Origin: Tamarix chinensis
Taxonomy: Eukaryota; Streptophyta; Magnoliopsida; Caryophyllales; Tamaricaceae
Assembly (NCBI GenBank): GCA_030549775.1
Contig: CM060178.1
Coordinates: 65,214,896 to 65,278,895 of the forward strand
Direction: 5' to 3'
Length of the DNA: 64,000 nt
In this document: in pieces, positions 22,506 through 33,945 of the stretch
Position numbering within the stretch: the first letter of the stretch is position 1
Layout of the letters: each line of letters starts with the position of its first letter
The notes under the pieces: generated by a model
What the model was told of the DNA's origin: nothing
Seen by the model: the letters and a program-made list of their open reading frames with translations, nothing else
Database searches by the model: none
Made by a program: the position numbers and the translations under genes

Positions 22506-24868
22506 CTTTCTTAAACAAACTTTTTAAGGAATTTTTCTATTATTTAATAAATTAATAAATATATTTTTTAAATAATAACTACATTTTTTATTAAAAAATA
22601 ATATATAAATTAACATGATTCAAACTTAAAATAACCCTACCTAAATTTACGCATAATTCAAATAAAATATTATGAAATTGGAGCCCCAAAGAACTCAAGC
22701 TAAGCTAAAAAAAAGATGAAATAACACCATGACCACCCATATCCAAAATACCACGAATCGAACTCGATACCAAAAAAAAAAATATAATCCATGATGGTCA
22801 GCACCAAACCATTCAACCAAAATCAAACATGATTCGAAAAAACAAAATGATGACAAATCCAAATCTCCTTATTAACTCCGCCTCCACTCATGATCTGAAA
22901 TAATTCCAAGTCTTATGCAAATGAGATAGGTCTTGGGCAATACATCCTCAGCTTATCCCCAAACCTCATTTTTTCATGCATTGAAGTTGATCAAAAAGGT
23001 CTTGATTCTCTTGATTAGTAACTTGGGACCAGCATCGAATTTAGCCACACGATTTCACTTGGATCTCTTAGATCTAAGATTATAAGTTGTGAAGTTTAAT
23101 CTAAGATTAGAATTTGTGGAGTTTAGTGGTAAACTTATTCCATTTGCGATTGATTGCTTAAAGTGTGATTCTTGTTATATATATATCACTTCTATTTAAT
23201 TCCTTATGTGCCCAATATATTTGCTTGCTAGGTGTCATTTAGATTGTTTTTGAAAATGTTGTTTCATAATTAATTTATTTAGAAAAGCATTTGTGGTTAA
23301 ACATTCCAAACAAAGTAGTAAATGTTTTTCACCAATCACATTGTAAAAGCAACTATAAATGGGCTGTATTTTATTTGATACAATAAGGACAAGTTGGGAG
23401 GTCAGGAACAAGATAATATTTAAGCTATAAGAAGCCATTAGTATTATTATTCTTATTATGGTGGACACCTAGTTTTAAAAACATTCTTAGAGAATGGATA
23501 ATATAATCTTTGATATAAAAAGTATCATAAGGCGGGAAGGAAGTTGAGATGGAGTTAAGAGAGTGCTGATGGTTGCGATGGTTGGAATCTGTTGGGGATT
23601 GACCAGTGTGAACACACAGGACCTAGTCTAATATAATTAGGGATTCTAATATTTAATAGAAAAAACAATCCATAACTATAATTAAGAAAAAAAATTATGA
23701 TCTTATTAACATTTGAATTAAAGAAATACAAGAGGGATCATGAATCAATCACTCAATACAAAAGTTCTATATTAAATCTATCTCAAGAATAATAGGAAAC
23801 TAATAGATAATTAACACCATTATACCATCGAGAAAATATAAAATTATATATAGGGATTTGAGAAAAGATGGTGGAAACAAAAAAAATTGAAGGGGTGCAA
23901 ATATCCCACTAACACAAGTATGTTGGGCACCACAAGGGTCATGTCACCATTGACATGGTCATGGTGACCACCCTAGAGGGTCGTGTAGATGCTTGTCTTC
24001 AACTTTTACTCCATGTTTCTTTTATGTCTGATGACACACTTGTGCCCATCACCATGACAGGGCTATGTTCACTCTTGGTCACTTTGAGCTTTTTCAAACT
24101 TTTCTACTTGTCTATACATATTCACTTCATGCAACACAACACCTCAAATATGAATCACAAGCTCCCATGATAATTTTTTGAAAGTATTAGGAGAAATGAT
24201 ACAAGTGATAATCTGAGAGAATCCACACCGATGATGCTAAGAATTGAGTTCCATATGTTTCAAATAAATAAATAAAAATAAATGAGAATTCATTAAGGGA
24301 CTCAGCCATTTTACACCTCTCCATTATTGATTCTTATTTTCAATTTATACCTCACTTAATTTGTTTATAGTATGAGGATGAACATACTTATACTATGGTG
24401 TGGGATCATAAACTAATGTGAGGATAAAAGAAAAATGTTTAGGATGACTATTTAATTAATGCCTTTCCTCTCTAACTCCCCCTCCTCACATCTAATAATA
24501 ATTCTTGAAACAAAAATCCCTATGCCATAGATTTGATTATTTTTTATGAGTAAAATTGATGAAAATTTGGAGAGAGGATTGCAGGTTAAAAGGTACAATA
24601 ATTCATTTTTCTAATTAAATTTTATTCACTAAAAATTCTCTTCTTATGATGATAAATTTGAAAAACTGAATAAGTAGTTCCATTGCATCAAATGTTGTGG
24701 AATTTTATCTTTTGGAGTTCAGTTGATAGTTAAAACATGGATTGTTGTTTGTGTGTTGTCTTTTGGGATTTTGGGTTCACTTTAGGACAAGCATACGTTC
24801 TTTCACTATTTGTATGAACTTAACTAATGGAAAAAGATTAAGTCTTTAGATGACTTGAACTTAACTAA
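22506..24868. other. Intergenic DNA, no gene seen
   Basis: AT-rich sequence with no recognisable coding region; the short open frames have no domain. It contains module copy 22870-23095. It also has 'gtaaaattgatgaaaa...gaggttaaaa' at about 24550-24595, which recurs at 28933-28975. Confidence 0.5.
22870..23095. repeat. Dispersed module, copy 3
   Basis: The best match to 9594-9880: 'gagataggtcttgg', 'ccccaaacctcatt', 'ttcatgcattgaa', 'aaggtcttgattctcttgat' and 'ccacacgatttcac' occur in the same order. Confidence 0.65.
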
Positions 24869-24869
24869 C

Positions 24870-25043
24870 AAGTATTTAGGAACAATAAAATAGTTTCAAT
24901 AAAATACCTAATACAAAATAAATTAAGATCTAAAATAGATATTCAATTGAATTATTTATTTATTTATTTTGAAAGACCATACGATAGATATAAAATATAA
25001 GGATAATTTTTCCACTTCTATTACCGTTATACCAAATAAGCAC
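24870..25043. mobile_element. Degenerate Tourist-like MITE
   Basis: The right part ('tttttccacttctattaccgttataccaaataagcac' then TTA) resembles the right end of the MITE at 28990-29230. The left end is poorly preserved. Confidence 0.4.
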
Positions 25044-25067
25044 TTAATATTAATTTCATTATATCTA

Positions 25068-25250
25068 CGTACCTCCAAGTGTGAATCGGTATAACTCAAA
25101 GTCATGTAAGAATGAGAAAAGGGTTTTCACCAATCAATACTCTTTCATTCGTACACGGACTTTCCATAAGATAGATCTCTCTATTATCTAGACTAGCAAA
25201 TAGGATAGGTAAGTTGTGACTTCCCAGAATTAAAATCAAAAAACATATAC
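25068..25250. repeat. Dispersed module, copy 4
   Basis: Partial copy of the module at 9594-9880: 'acctccaagtgtgaatcgg', 'caaagtcatgtaagaatgag' and 'actagcaaa' occur in order. Confidence 0.5.
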
Positions 25251-25784
25251 TTGTATAGTGCTAAGGTGGCCCATCTGCTACTAATTACTTATCTATCACT
25301 CCAGGAATTCTAAGACAAATTATTATTCCCTATAAAATGAATGCATAATTTGAATTTCACAACCACAAGTTCCTAAATATACAAAGGAAACAAGGCTCAC
25401 CAAAATTTTGAACCAAACAAATAAAAGGATTTCACTAGATGTGACTCAAACTAAATGTTCAACAATGATATGCATGCGTAAGAACGTCAGCAATGTTGGA
25501 TGCCAGTCTAGAGTGGTGATAGTTGCACTGTGTGGTAGAGTCTTCCTTCCATTTCCATAACATTGAATATGCAATATATCCTATCTTATTGACTACGCTA
25601 TGTCGCTAATGACTTCCCAAAATGCCCTCAATCTTTTTTATGACAAGAAAAAAAATGACCCTTTTTATTTATTGAAAATAATAAATAAAAAGATTCATCT
25701 TTCTTCTCTAATTTTTTTACTTTTAATTTTTTTAATATATAACTATTTTATGGTGATCTAGCTTGAATATGCACTACAAGATAT

Positions 25785-26100
25785 ATAGTTAAATAGGGAA
25801 ATTTTAAAATGTTACATAGGGTAATAATAAAATTGCCCTATTATAGATGATCAAATAAAGCACTTGAAATTTTTCTTAATTGATTCTAATAAATAATGTA
25901 ATATAAAACATCGCCTATTAGATCCAATCTAATAGGGCAATGAATAAAAATTCTTTTATTTGATCATAATAAATAATGCAATAATAAAATTTCCCCTTTA
26001 TTCTTAAAAAATAGGGCAACGAAATTTTTTTTTCCTATTTGATACTATCTAGTAGGGCAATATATTAAAATATCCCTATTTGATTCTATCTAACATGGAG
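25785..26100. repeat. Degenerate tandem repeat around 'aatagggcaa'
   Basis: A loose unit of about 80-100 bases repeats three to four times, marked by 'tagggcaat/aattgcccta' and 'atttgat...taataaataatg'. Some copies form short inverted pairs (for example 'cctattagat..atctaatagg' near 25915-25938). Non-coding. Confidence 0.6.
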
Positions 26101-26336
26101 TTAAATAATATATGTCTTTATTATTAGTAGGAATAATTATTTTTGAATATTATTATTATTTGTTAATATTAACAAATATTATTACTAATTATTGGTAATT
26201 ATGATTAATTTTAATCTTATTCATATTTACATTTTATTTCTCATCATTAATTATTTTTCACGTTTATTCACAAATATTATATTTATTAGATATCTTATTA
26301 TTACTTATTACTAATAATTATTATTACTTATTTTTT

Positions 26337-27236
26337 AATATCCCATATTTTAAAATTTATTTTTACTAAGCTTAATTATTTAATTAGCATAATTTGATAT
26401 AAATATTTAATTATTTTAATTTTGAATTGTTTTATGGAATTATCGACGATTTCGACCTAATATTTGAATTTAATTAATCGTTGTCATTGCGGATCATTCT
26501 AGATAAATTCATTTATGACTATCATTTTATTATATTCATATGATTTAGATTTTCGGTTAAAAATATTCATATTCGTTCTTTCTTGTATTTTAATTTTTTT
26601 ATATTTTATATTCGTTTTCAATTATAACTTCGTCATGTGATTACGACTTTATTTTGAAGTTATATTTCATTAAATATATATATATATATATATATATATT
26701 ATTTAAGTTATAAAATTTCCATTTAAAATAGTCAAATATATTTTGATAATTTTATCTAGTAGAAAATATTTCCAACCCTTCATTTATTCATTTCCGAATT
26801 TGTTAAGGTCTTTGGAAACTTTTAAATTAAAAAGATTTTAGAGCTTATTTATGAATTTATTTTAGAAAATAATTTTCTTCAGTTTTACCATTTTTATTTG
26901 TGGAAAACCAATTAAAAAAATTATTAAAATTAGTTTCGGTTTATTAGAATTGGATTTAAACATTTTCTTATATGCTTTTAAATATTATTTCTAGGTCTTA
27001 TAATGTATTTTCGTAAATTATATAGACTATTACTTTTCTTGATAAATTCTTCCGAAAATACTTTTGAAATTCTTTATATAATCCTTATATTAATTTTAAG
27101 CTTTTGGATCCTTTCAAAATGAGTTTTTTTTTTAAATAAATTGTAGATGAAATTTTTTGATAATTTTTTTAATGTATAGTATTTATTTATATAGGTGTAT
27201 TCGCAAAAAATATTTCAAGTTCTAAATATTTATCAC
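26337..27236 (-). mobile_element. Terminal fragment of a Tekay/Del-like LTR
   Basis: The region at 26360-26600 matches the reverse complement of 41080-41320, the last 250 bases of the solo LTR at 36970-41331. Shared blocks include 'cttaattattt', 'ttttatggaattatcgacga' (with mismatches), 'attgcggatcatt' and 'ttttcggttaaaaatat'. Only the terminal part remains and no target duplication could be found. Confidence 0.75.
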
Positions 27237-27310
27237 AGGAAGCCCAACATAGCTCAAGCAGTGGGAATGAGAGAATGCCTACCACTGCGATTGAGCTGCA
27301 GCCATTTCAT

Positions 27311-27705
27311 CACGAAAACTAATCAAAGGAGCATTATACATGATTGACACCTATCACATATCTGTGTGAACCGAGAGAGATAAGATAAAAGGTTCAAAAA
27401 AATGCCCAGTCTGCCTTTTATATTTCACGAAAACTAATCGAAGGAGCATTGTACATGATTGACACCTATCACATGTGTGTGTGAACCGAGAAAGATAAGA
27501 TAAAAGGTTCAAAAAAGCCCAGTCTGCCTTTTATATATATACATGAAAACTAATTGAAGGAGCATTATACATGATTGACACCTATCACATGTGTGTGTGA
27601 ACCAAGAGATAAGATAAAAAGTTCAAAAATGCCCAATCTGCCTTTTATCTTTTCTCTCTCGGTTCACACATATATGTGATAGGTGTCAATCATGTATAAT
27701 GCTTC
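27311..27705. repeat. Three 110-bp direct repeats closed by an inverted copy
   Basis: Three units start at about 27311, 27426 and 27544. Each holds 'gaaaactaat.gaaggagca', 'catgattgacacctatcaca', 'gtgtgaacc.agag', 'aagataaaa.gttcaaaa' and 'gcccagtctgccttttat'. From 27642 to 27703 the first half of the unit appears reversed ('ttttctctctcggttcacac' ... 'gtataatgctt'). The third unit and the inverted arm could pair over about 60 bases with a loop of about 20. There is no open frame. Confidence 0.88.
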
Positions 27706-28297
27706 ACATTGTCATGCCCCCTTCCTTTTTTCTTTCTAGGTCGGGTTTTGGTTTCGTACGAAGACGGTGATCGTTGACCGAACAGGGATTATTTTCAGAT
27801 TAACGCGATTTTTGGGAGATACCCTGGATTGAAGTCACTAAGAATTTTCGGTCTTTCACCGATCAGTTGGATGGCTGTTTCTTGGTATATATTAATATAT
27901 AATTATACATATACATATCATGTGTCTCTTTCTGTGGCAGATCATGCTTCTTGCTCCAAGCCCAGAACCTTGGGGATAAAAACGTAAAAGAAAAGGAAAA
28001 AAGGTGTGGGCATTAATAGAGGGAAAAATGACCATGAAACTGATCACACATTGACAATTGAGCAGGTTTCCATAGAGGGAAAAAAGGTGGATATATAATC
28101 CATGCTTATGTCAATGGGGATGAGTAATCCATGCGATTATTGATTAATGTCTAATGATTGGCACATGCGAATTGCTATATGCTCTACCTATTATCACCAA
28201 GCGAGCTAGTTTGGTTCATCAATCTTAAGTCATCGGATATATATAAAAACATTAGATTTCTAAGTAAACTAACAATACAATATCCCAAGTTAGTCCA
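27706..28297. other. Intergenic DNA, no gene seen
   Basis: I recognise no coding region, RNA gene or repeat here, apart from a short run similar to 28680-28800 ('aatccatgcttatgtcaatgggga' versus 'aattcatgcttatgttaatgggga'). Confidence 0.5.
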
Positions 28298-28448
28298 TTA
28301 GTATCCTACCCCAATGCATAAATGAGGTGTAACATCAACAACCAAGTCTTGGTTTTCGGTAAGGAGATTAGTACCGAGGATGATGAACAAAATCTACTTA
28401 AATTGGGAAGGGGTTGATAAAGATCTTTTATATTTAGAGTTAGGAGAC
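28298..28448 (+). repeat. Dispersed 150-bp segment, copy 2
   Basis: Matches 15408-15569 in order and orientation, ending at the same 'ttaggagac'. It is not followed by receptor-like coding sequence. Confidence 0.7.
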
Positions 28449-28986
28449 AGGGAAGGTGTTTTTTTAGATATAACCATCTTATTGATCAAATGGAAATCAT
28501 CAATACTAGTGGTGATTATTTGCATTATATCACCGGATAATATTGCTTAATTATTTAGTATGTACTACTAGTACCGGTTCTTACCCATTTTAATAGACCT
28601 TTTATTCTTCTTGTGAAGTGTGTTTATGGGCCAAAATGATTTATTGTTCATGCTCATAATTAATGTGATCCTTAAAAGTGGATGGTGTTGGTTGATATAT
28701 AATTCATGCTTATGTTAATGGGGAGGAGTAATTCATTCGACCATTGATTAATGTCTAAATGTGAATCACTAAGGGAGCTAGTTTGATTCATCAATCTAAG
28801 TCACTTAGCTAGTTAGGGGGCTGACAAATGAAAGAAATCGTCGCAAACTTTTTAAACTTTCATCTAACAGTAAGTCACTAAAAAAAGTAATAATAATAAT
28901 TCCCCACTATATGCTTGGGATTATTGATGGGTAAAATTGATGAAAAGATGAAAAGAGGAGAGAAGGTTAAAATGTATAATAATTCT
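28449..28986. other. Intergenic DNA, no gene seen
   Basis: AT-rich. The part at 28933-28975 repeats 24550-24595. No coding signal. Confidence 0.45.
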
Positions 28987-28989
28987 TTA

Positions 28990-29230
28990 GTGTTTGTTTG
29001 GTTAAGGAGTAATAGGGGTAGAAAATTTACCCTCGTATTTTATATATCGTGTATAATCTAGTTAAGATTAAATATTCTTGTTCTAATAAATACCCATTTT
29101 AGATCTTAATTTAATCTAAAATAGGTATTTTTATTAAAAATAAATTTATTATTGTTAAATACTTAATATAAAAAATATAAAATAGGGAGAAAATTTTTCC
29201 ACCCCACTTACTGCCATACCTAACAAGCCC
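28990..29230. mobile_element. Tourist-like (PIF/Harbinger) MITE
   Basis: A 241-bp element flanked by TTA on both sides (28987-28989 and 29231-29233). The ends are imperfect inverted repeats of about 55-60 bases: the left starts 'gtgtttgtttggttaagg', the right reversed starts 'gggcttgttaggtatgg', and both continue through 'gaaaatttaccctcgtatttt'-like sequence. It has no coding capacity. TTA target duplications and these termini fit non-autonomous PIF/Harbinger elements. Confidence 0.78.
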
Positions 29231-29233
29231 TTA

Positions 29234-29965
29234 ATCTAAAATCCATACGCTGAAAAAGCTCTATTGTTATGCATGGTGATAGAATTGAAATTTTGATTTA
29301 TGAAGTTTTATTACATGAAATGCTATGGGATTAGAGTTTGATTGATTAACAAAACATGGAATCATGTTTAGTCCTTGCCCCTAACTAGTTATAATCATAT
29401 GGTTTTTATTGTTCTTATGAACTTCAAGTTTGGGGCCTCTTTTGTACAATCATACGGTTTTTATTGTTCGTATGAACTTATTTATGTCTTGGATGATCGG
29501 AAGCATTTTGATGACATTCCTTTGATTATGACGATAATGTGTCTCTCATCCCCAAGCCAAGCCAGCATTAGGAAGATTACGACACAGGACCTGGGGAGGT
29601 TAAGTTTTAGAGAATAAAATTGGCTTCTAGCTTTCCATACCTCATCGATGCAAATTCTAATATTCTTCAGTTCCATGATGAATTTATTTAGATGACAACT
29701 TTTCTAGCCAAAAAACTCGAAGCATTGTTTGGATTATGAAAATTTTCTATGCTAAGGAATCAACGATAATTTTGTTCACATAGTTTTTAAAAAACATTTA
29801 CAAGACTTTTTGATATGTGAGAACCCCAAGATAAAGGACTTTGATTAAATGTGAACCGTGGTAGTGAAGTGGGCTAATTCCATGTTAAACGTGATAAACT
29901 AAGTGATAGGTTAGTGGTCTGCCAAGGTTTGTTCATCCCAAAGTAAATAATAATAATCATAATAT
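29234..29965. other. Distal upstream region of the receptor-like gene
   Basis: A tandem near-duplication at about 29392-29472 repeats 'catatggtttttattgttcttatgaactt' after about 60 bases. The short open frames show no domain. I see nothing else. Confidence 0.5.
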
Positions 29966-29968
29966 TTA

Positions 29969-30119
29969 AGCTTTCTTTGGATGAGACATTTTTAGAAAAA
30001 GAAAGAAAACAAATTACTCTAAAAAAGTTATTTTAAAATTATTTAATCTAGAAAAGCTTCATAAGTTCTTTTTAAAGTAAAATCCCTCCTACTTTAGACC
30101 ATTGCATCTGAACAAAGCC
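29969..30119. mobile_element. Short Tourist-like MITE just upstream of the receptor-like gene
   Basis: About 151 bp between TTA at 29966-29968 and TTA at 30120-30122. The left end 'agctttctttggatgagac' and the reversed right end 'aggctttgttcagatgcaat' form an imperfect inverted repeat. It ends about 125 bases before the TATA box, so it forms part of the proximal promoter. Confidence 0.6.
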
Positions 30120-30243
30120 TTATACCTTCAACTAAATCCCAATATATATACTACAAATACAGGCTAATGAAGGGCGTTGGTTTCCACGAATAGGAAAAAA
30201 AAAGAGTTTAGCACTATGTTTTCGCTTCATACTCCATCCTTCT

Positions 30244-30251
30244 TATAAATA
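30244..30251 (+). promoter_or_regulatory. TATA box of the receptor-like gene
   Basis: TATAAATA, 98 bases before the ATG at 30349. Transcription would start near 30275-30285 and leave a short leader of about 70 bases. Confidence 0.65.
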
Positions 30252-30348
30252 CGCCATTTAAGAAATAGCAAGCCCATCCAAATCAACTCGCTTATTTTTT
30301 TTCTCCCTCTCTCAAGAATCCCCTGAGAATTCTTACATACTTTAAAAA

Positions 30349-33300
30349 ATGTACGCCAAAAAACCAATGGCAACAACCATCCTACTGCTACACTTATGCT
30401 TGATATTTAGTGTACTTGTCACTACCTCAGCAACTAACCTGGATGAAATCAAATGCATTGAGAGGGAAGGACAGGCTCTTCTAGAATTTAAGAAAAATCT
30501 AGTCGATGAATATGGCTATCTTTCTTCATGGACGAGCTCTCATGATCAGGTTACAGATTGCTGCCATTGGGACCATGTTCATTGCGACAAAATTACTCAT
30601 CACATAATTGGCCTTGATCTTCGAGCACCATGTGAATATTACCAATTGGATGACTACAGTTTAACATATGAAGTTTGTAAATCTATGACAGGAAGTCTTA
30701 GTTCTTCATTGCTTGTGTTGGAGCATCTTGTTCATTTGGACCTCAGTGGCAATACTTTTGGATACGAGACATTTCCGGCTTTCATCGGTTCCCTCCATAA
30801 ATTAAGGTATCTTAATCTATCAAATTGTGAATTGAGCGGTGAAGTTCCTTACCAGCTTAAGAACCTTTCAAGCTTGCGACACCTTGATCTCAGCCGCAAC
30901 TATCAGTTGTCCACCAAAAATCCTATGGATTGGCTTTCTTCACTCTCTTTGTTGAGGAACCTCTCACTTGATTATACATACCTCTTTCAAGCTACTGGTT
31001 TGGCCAATGCCCTCTATAACCTCCCTTCCTTGAGATACTTGGGTCTATCACATTCTCATCTTCCTGATGAGACACCATCATTGGTTGTTCATACAAATAT
31101 GTCCAAATTTCTAACATTCATTGATCTTTCTGGTAACTCCCTCTCAAATAAAGCAATTTATCCATGGCTGTTTAATTTTAGCTTAAGCCTTGTTGAGGTT
31201 CGTGTCTCTGGTAATGACATAAAAGGTCTTATACCAGAAGCATTTGGCAAATTGGTTTCTGTTTCCCATCTTGATCTTTCCGATAACCAACTGCAAGGTT
31301 CTATACCGGACTCCATCGGCAAATTAGTTTCTGTTTCCTACCTTGATCTTTCTGGTAACCGACTACAAGGTTCTATACCGGACTCCATGGGCAAATTAGT
31401 TTCTGTTTCCCACCTTGATATTTCCGATAACCAACTGCAAGGTCCTATACCGGACTCCATTGGCAAATTAGTTTCTATTTCCTACCTTGATCTTTCTAAT
31501 AACCAACTGCAAGGTCCTATCCCGGACTCCATTGGCAATTTGAGTCATCTATTATATCTTGATCTATCATTTAACCAGCTTGATGGTGGGATTCCCACTT
31601 CCTTTCAGCGCTTATTTTGGCTGCGGACACTTAATATTTCATCCAACCTTCTTACTCAAGATCTTCTTGGCTTATTCAAGTCTTTGTCAGGGTGCCTAGT
31701 GAAATCACTGGAGTCTTTGTCGCTAAATTCTAACTCCTTGACGGGTTCATTGCCTGATTTTACACAGCTTTCTTCTCTCAAAGAATCAGAAAATTCTTAT
31801 AACAAATTGAATGGAATGCCTCCCTCAACCATCAAGCAGAGTTTCCCGCTTTCTACATTGGATTTGAGTTATAATCAGCTCACTGGGCCATTGCCTGATT
31901 TGTCACTGTTCCAGTCGTTGAACTCTTTGAATCTTTGTTGTAACAGTTTCAATGGCACTGTTTTTGAAGGCATAAGGAAGCTTTCCATGCTTGGCCGGCT
32001 GGATCTTTCTGTAAATTCTTTTAAATGTAAAATTACTGAAGCTCACCTATCAAATTTTTCCTCCTTGGTCTACCTGGACTTGTCGAATAACTCTCTGGTT
32101 TTAGATATAAGCGCTAACTGGACTCCTCCTTTTACGCTGGATACGTTGTCCCTGACTTACTGTAAATTGGGTCCTCAATTCCCAAGATGGCTTCAGAATT
32201 GGGGAAGTATTTCATATCTTGATATATCATCTACTGGAATTTCAGAATCGATTCCTGCATGGTTCTGGAATGTATCCGTCCGAGCATCCGACTTGTACCT
32301 TTCAAATAATAAATTCCATGGCACATTGGCAGATTCTCCGGTTCGGTTCCAGAACGCTCCTTTCATAGATTTGAGCAACAACTTGCTAGAGGATCCTATA
32401 CCATCATTTCTCAGAACCGCTGGCGGTCTAAGTCTCTCAAAAAACAAGCTCTCTGGCTCGTTTGCTCCTTTTCTGTGTGAAGTTGGCGGAGACCTTGTAT
32501 TTACCGACACGGAATTTGATCAAAACTTTCTTGATCTTTCATATAATTTCATGTCAGGAGAGCTACCTAATTGCTGGAAGCAAGGCAATGGCTTAGAGGC
32601 TTTGGTGTTATCCAACAATAACTTCTCTGGAAAGATTCCTGCATCTTTAGGTTTTCTCCAGTACTTAACGGTGCTGCATCTTGGAAACAATAGATTCCAC
32701 GGGCGTCTCCCAACCTCCTTGAGGAGATGTTCAAATTTGCGTCATTTAGATACCACAAACAACATCCTGTCAGGAAAAATACCTCCATGGATTGGGAATA
32801 ACCTGTCATACCTTCACTTCCTCATCCTAAGAAATAATCTATTCACTGGCACCATCCCTCCCGAGCTATGTAAGTTATCTCTAATGCAGATATTTGACCT
32901 CTCTTTAAATAATATCTCTGGTACTATACCGCATTGCTTATCCAACTTATTAGCCATGGGCGAGTCAGGATTTTACATTAATAATGAAGGTTCATACCCG
33001 TTTGAAATAACCGGACGACACTTGGACTTTGCTTCCTTCATACGGAATGGAGTTGAAGCTCAATACAACCGTACTTTGGATCTAGTTAAGATCATCGATT
33101 TGTCGAGTAACAAGTTGGAAGGGGAAATTCCAAGTGGCCTTTCAAATCTCACCGTAATAATCTCTTTGAACTTGTCAAGAAACCAACTAGAAGGACCGCT
33201 GAGTGCAAAGTTAGGTCGATTGAAGTCCTTAGAGTTTCTAGACCTGTCAATGAATCGGCTTTCTGGTGAAATTCCGACAAGCTTTGCGGATATGAGCTCC

Positions 33301-33690
33301 TTGAGCAACTTGAACTTGTCGTATAACAACCTGTCTGGGAGAATACCCACCGGAACTCAACTGCAGACTTTTGATGCTACATCATTTGCCGGAAATATTC
33401 CGGGACTTTGTGGTAAGCCACTTCCGGAATTGTGTCCAGGGGATAAGGGACCAGCAAAGGAGACCCCTGGGCAAGAAAGGGATGGAAATGATGGAACTCA
33501 TGGAGAGGAAGAAGATTGGTTTGTGTCTACAGGGTTGTATATTAGTGTTGGTCTTGGGTTTGCGACTGGATTCTGGGGGATTTGCGGGGCCTTGATATTT
33601 AGCAGAGCCATGAGATACGGCTGCTTTCGGTTCTTGGATCGCATATATGATAGGCTCTACATCTTGGTTAAATTTCAAGGGCGATGCTGA
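30349..33690 (+). CDS. LRR receptor-like protein (RLP, EIX/Cf type)
   Basis: A single uninterrupted frame of 1113 residues encodes a plasma-membrane receptor without a kinase. Residues 1-29 are a signal peptide; Met7 is a possible alternative start. Residues 35-90 form the LRRNT_2 cap with paired cysteines (D-C-C-H-W, then H-C-D). About 30 extracellular LRRs of 24 residues follow, interrupted near 869-905 by an island ending in the Y-N-R-T-L-D-L-V-K-I-I-D-L-S-S-N block typical of this class. An acidic juxtamembrane stretch (about 1031-1059) precedes one membrane span (about 1060-1084) with G-F-A-T-G, a GxxxG motif. A basic tail of 29 residues ends the protein. Relatives bind microbial or apoplastic ligands and signal through SOBIR1 and BAK1-type kinases; the ligand here is unknown. 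Length and architecture are complete. Confidence 0.95.
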   Translation: MYAKKPMATTILLLHLCLIFSVLVTTSATNLDEIKCIEREGQALLEFKKNLVDEYGYLSSWTSSHDQVTDCCHWDHVHCDKITHHIIGLDLRAPCEYYQLDDYSLTYEVCKSMTGSLSSSLLVLEHLVHLDLSGNTFGYETFPAFIGSLHKLRYLNLSNCELSGEVPYQLKNLSSLRHLDLSRNYQLSTKNPMDWLSSLSLLRNLSLDYTYLFQATGLANALYNLPSLRYLGLSHSHLPDETPSLVVHTNMSKFLTFIDLSGNSLSNKAIYPWLFNFSLSLVEVRVSGNDIKGLIPEAFGKLVSVSHLDLSDNQLQGSIPDSIGKLVSVSYLDLSGNRLQGSIPDSMGKLVSVSHLDISDNQLQGPIPDSIGKLVSISYLDLSNNQLQGPIPDSIGNLSHLLYLDLSFNQLDGGIPTSFQRLFWLRTLNISSNLLTQDLLGLFKSLSGCLVKSLESLSLNSNSLTGSLPDFTQLSSLKESENSYNKLNGMPPSTIKQSFPLSTLDLSYNQLTGPLPDLSLFQSLNSLNLCCNSFNGTVFEGIRKLSMLGRLDLSVNSFKCKITEAHLSNFSSLVYLDLSNNSLVLDISANWTPPFTLDTLSLTYCKLGPQFPRWLQNWGSISYLDISSTGISESIPAWFWNVSVRASDLYLSNNKFHGTLADSPVRFQNAPFIDLSNNLLEDPIPSFLRTAGGLSLSKNKLSGSFAPFLCEVGGDLVFTDTEFDQNFLDLSYNFMSGELPNCWKQGNGLEALVLSNNNFSGKIPASLGFLQYLTVLHLGNNRFHGRLPTSLRRCSNLRHLDTTNNILSGKIPPWIGNNLSYLHFLILRNNLFTGTIPPELCKLSLMQIFDLSLNNISGTIPHCLSNLLAMGESGFYINNEGSYPFEITGRHLDFASFIRNGVEAQYNRTLDLVKIIDLSSNKLEGEIPSGLSNLTVIISLNLSRNQLEGPLSAKLGRLKSLEFLDLSMNRLSGEIPTSFADMSSLSNLNLSYNNLSGRIPTGTQLQTFDATSFAGNIPGLCGKPLPELCPGDKGPAKETPGQERDGNDGTHGEEEDWFVSTGLYISVGLGFATGFWGICGALIFSRAMRYGCFRFLDRIYDRLYILVKFQGRC
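31246..31533 (+). repeat. Four 72-bp in-frame LRR repeats
   Basis: Four units begin with GGC at 31246, 31318, 31390 and 31462, exactly 72 bases apart. A fifth, diverged unit begins at 31534. They encode residues 300-395, four near-identical 24-residue LRRs of the form G-K-L-V-S-V-S-x-L-D-x-S. Copies differ by only a few bases each, far less than the other LRRs of the gene, so this block expanded recently by slippage or unequal exchange. Confidence 0.93.
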
Positions 33691-33945
33691 TGATAGCCAC
33701 TACCAGGTGCTCTGTTGCTTGGAAACCTTGATGCTTCTCCGCTTGTTTTTCTTTTTCTTTTTTCATTGAACACTAGTAGCTATTTTCCTCTTTTGTTTGT
33801 TGTATCTAGTTATCATGGTTTGAAAGGTATGGAAATAAGGCTTCCTCGATTTATTCCCACCCCCCCCCCCCCCGGGCCCTCTCAAACTGTGTTATATGGT
33901 ATGCAACTAACCACTTGATGCATTTGAGCTTTTAAACTCATATTA

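Noticed and set aside
23955..24170. Open frame of 71 codons
   Set aside because: It begins in a small palindromic region with no domain, and its length is within chance expectation.
32193..33678. Minus-strand open frames within the receptor-like gene
   Set aside because: They are shadows of the plus-strand LRR coding sequence, which is complete and has a recognisable architecture.
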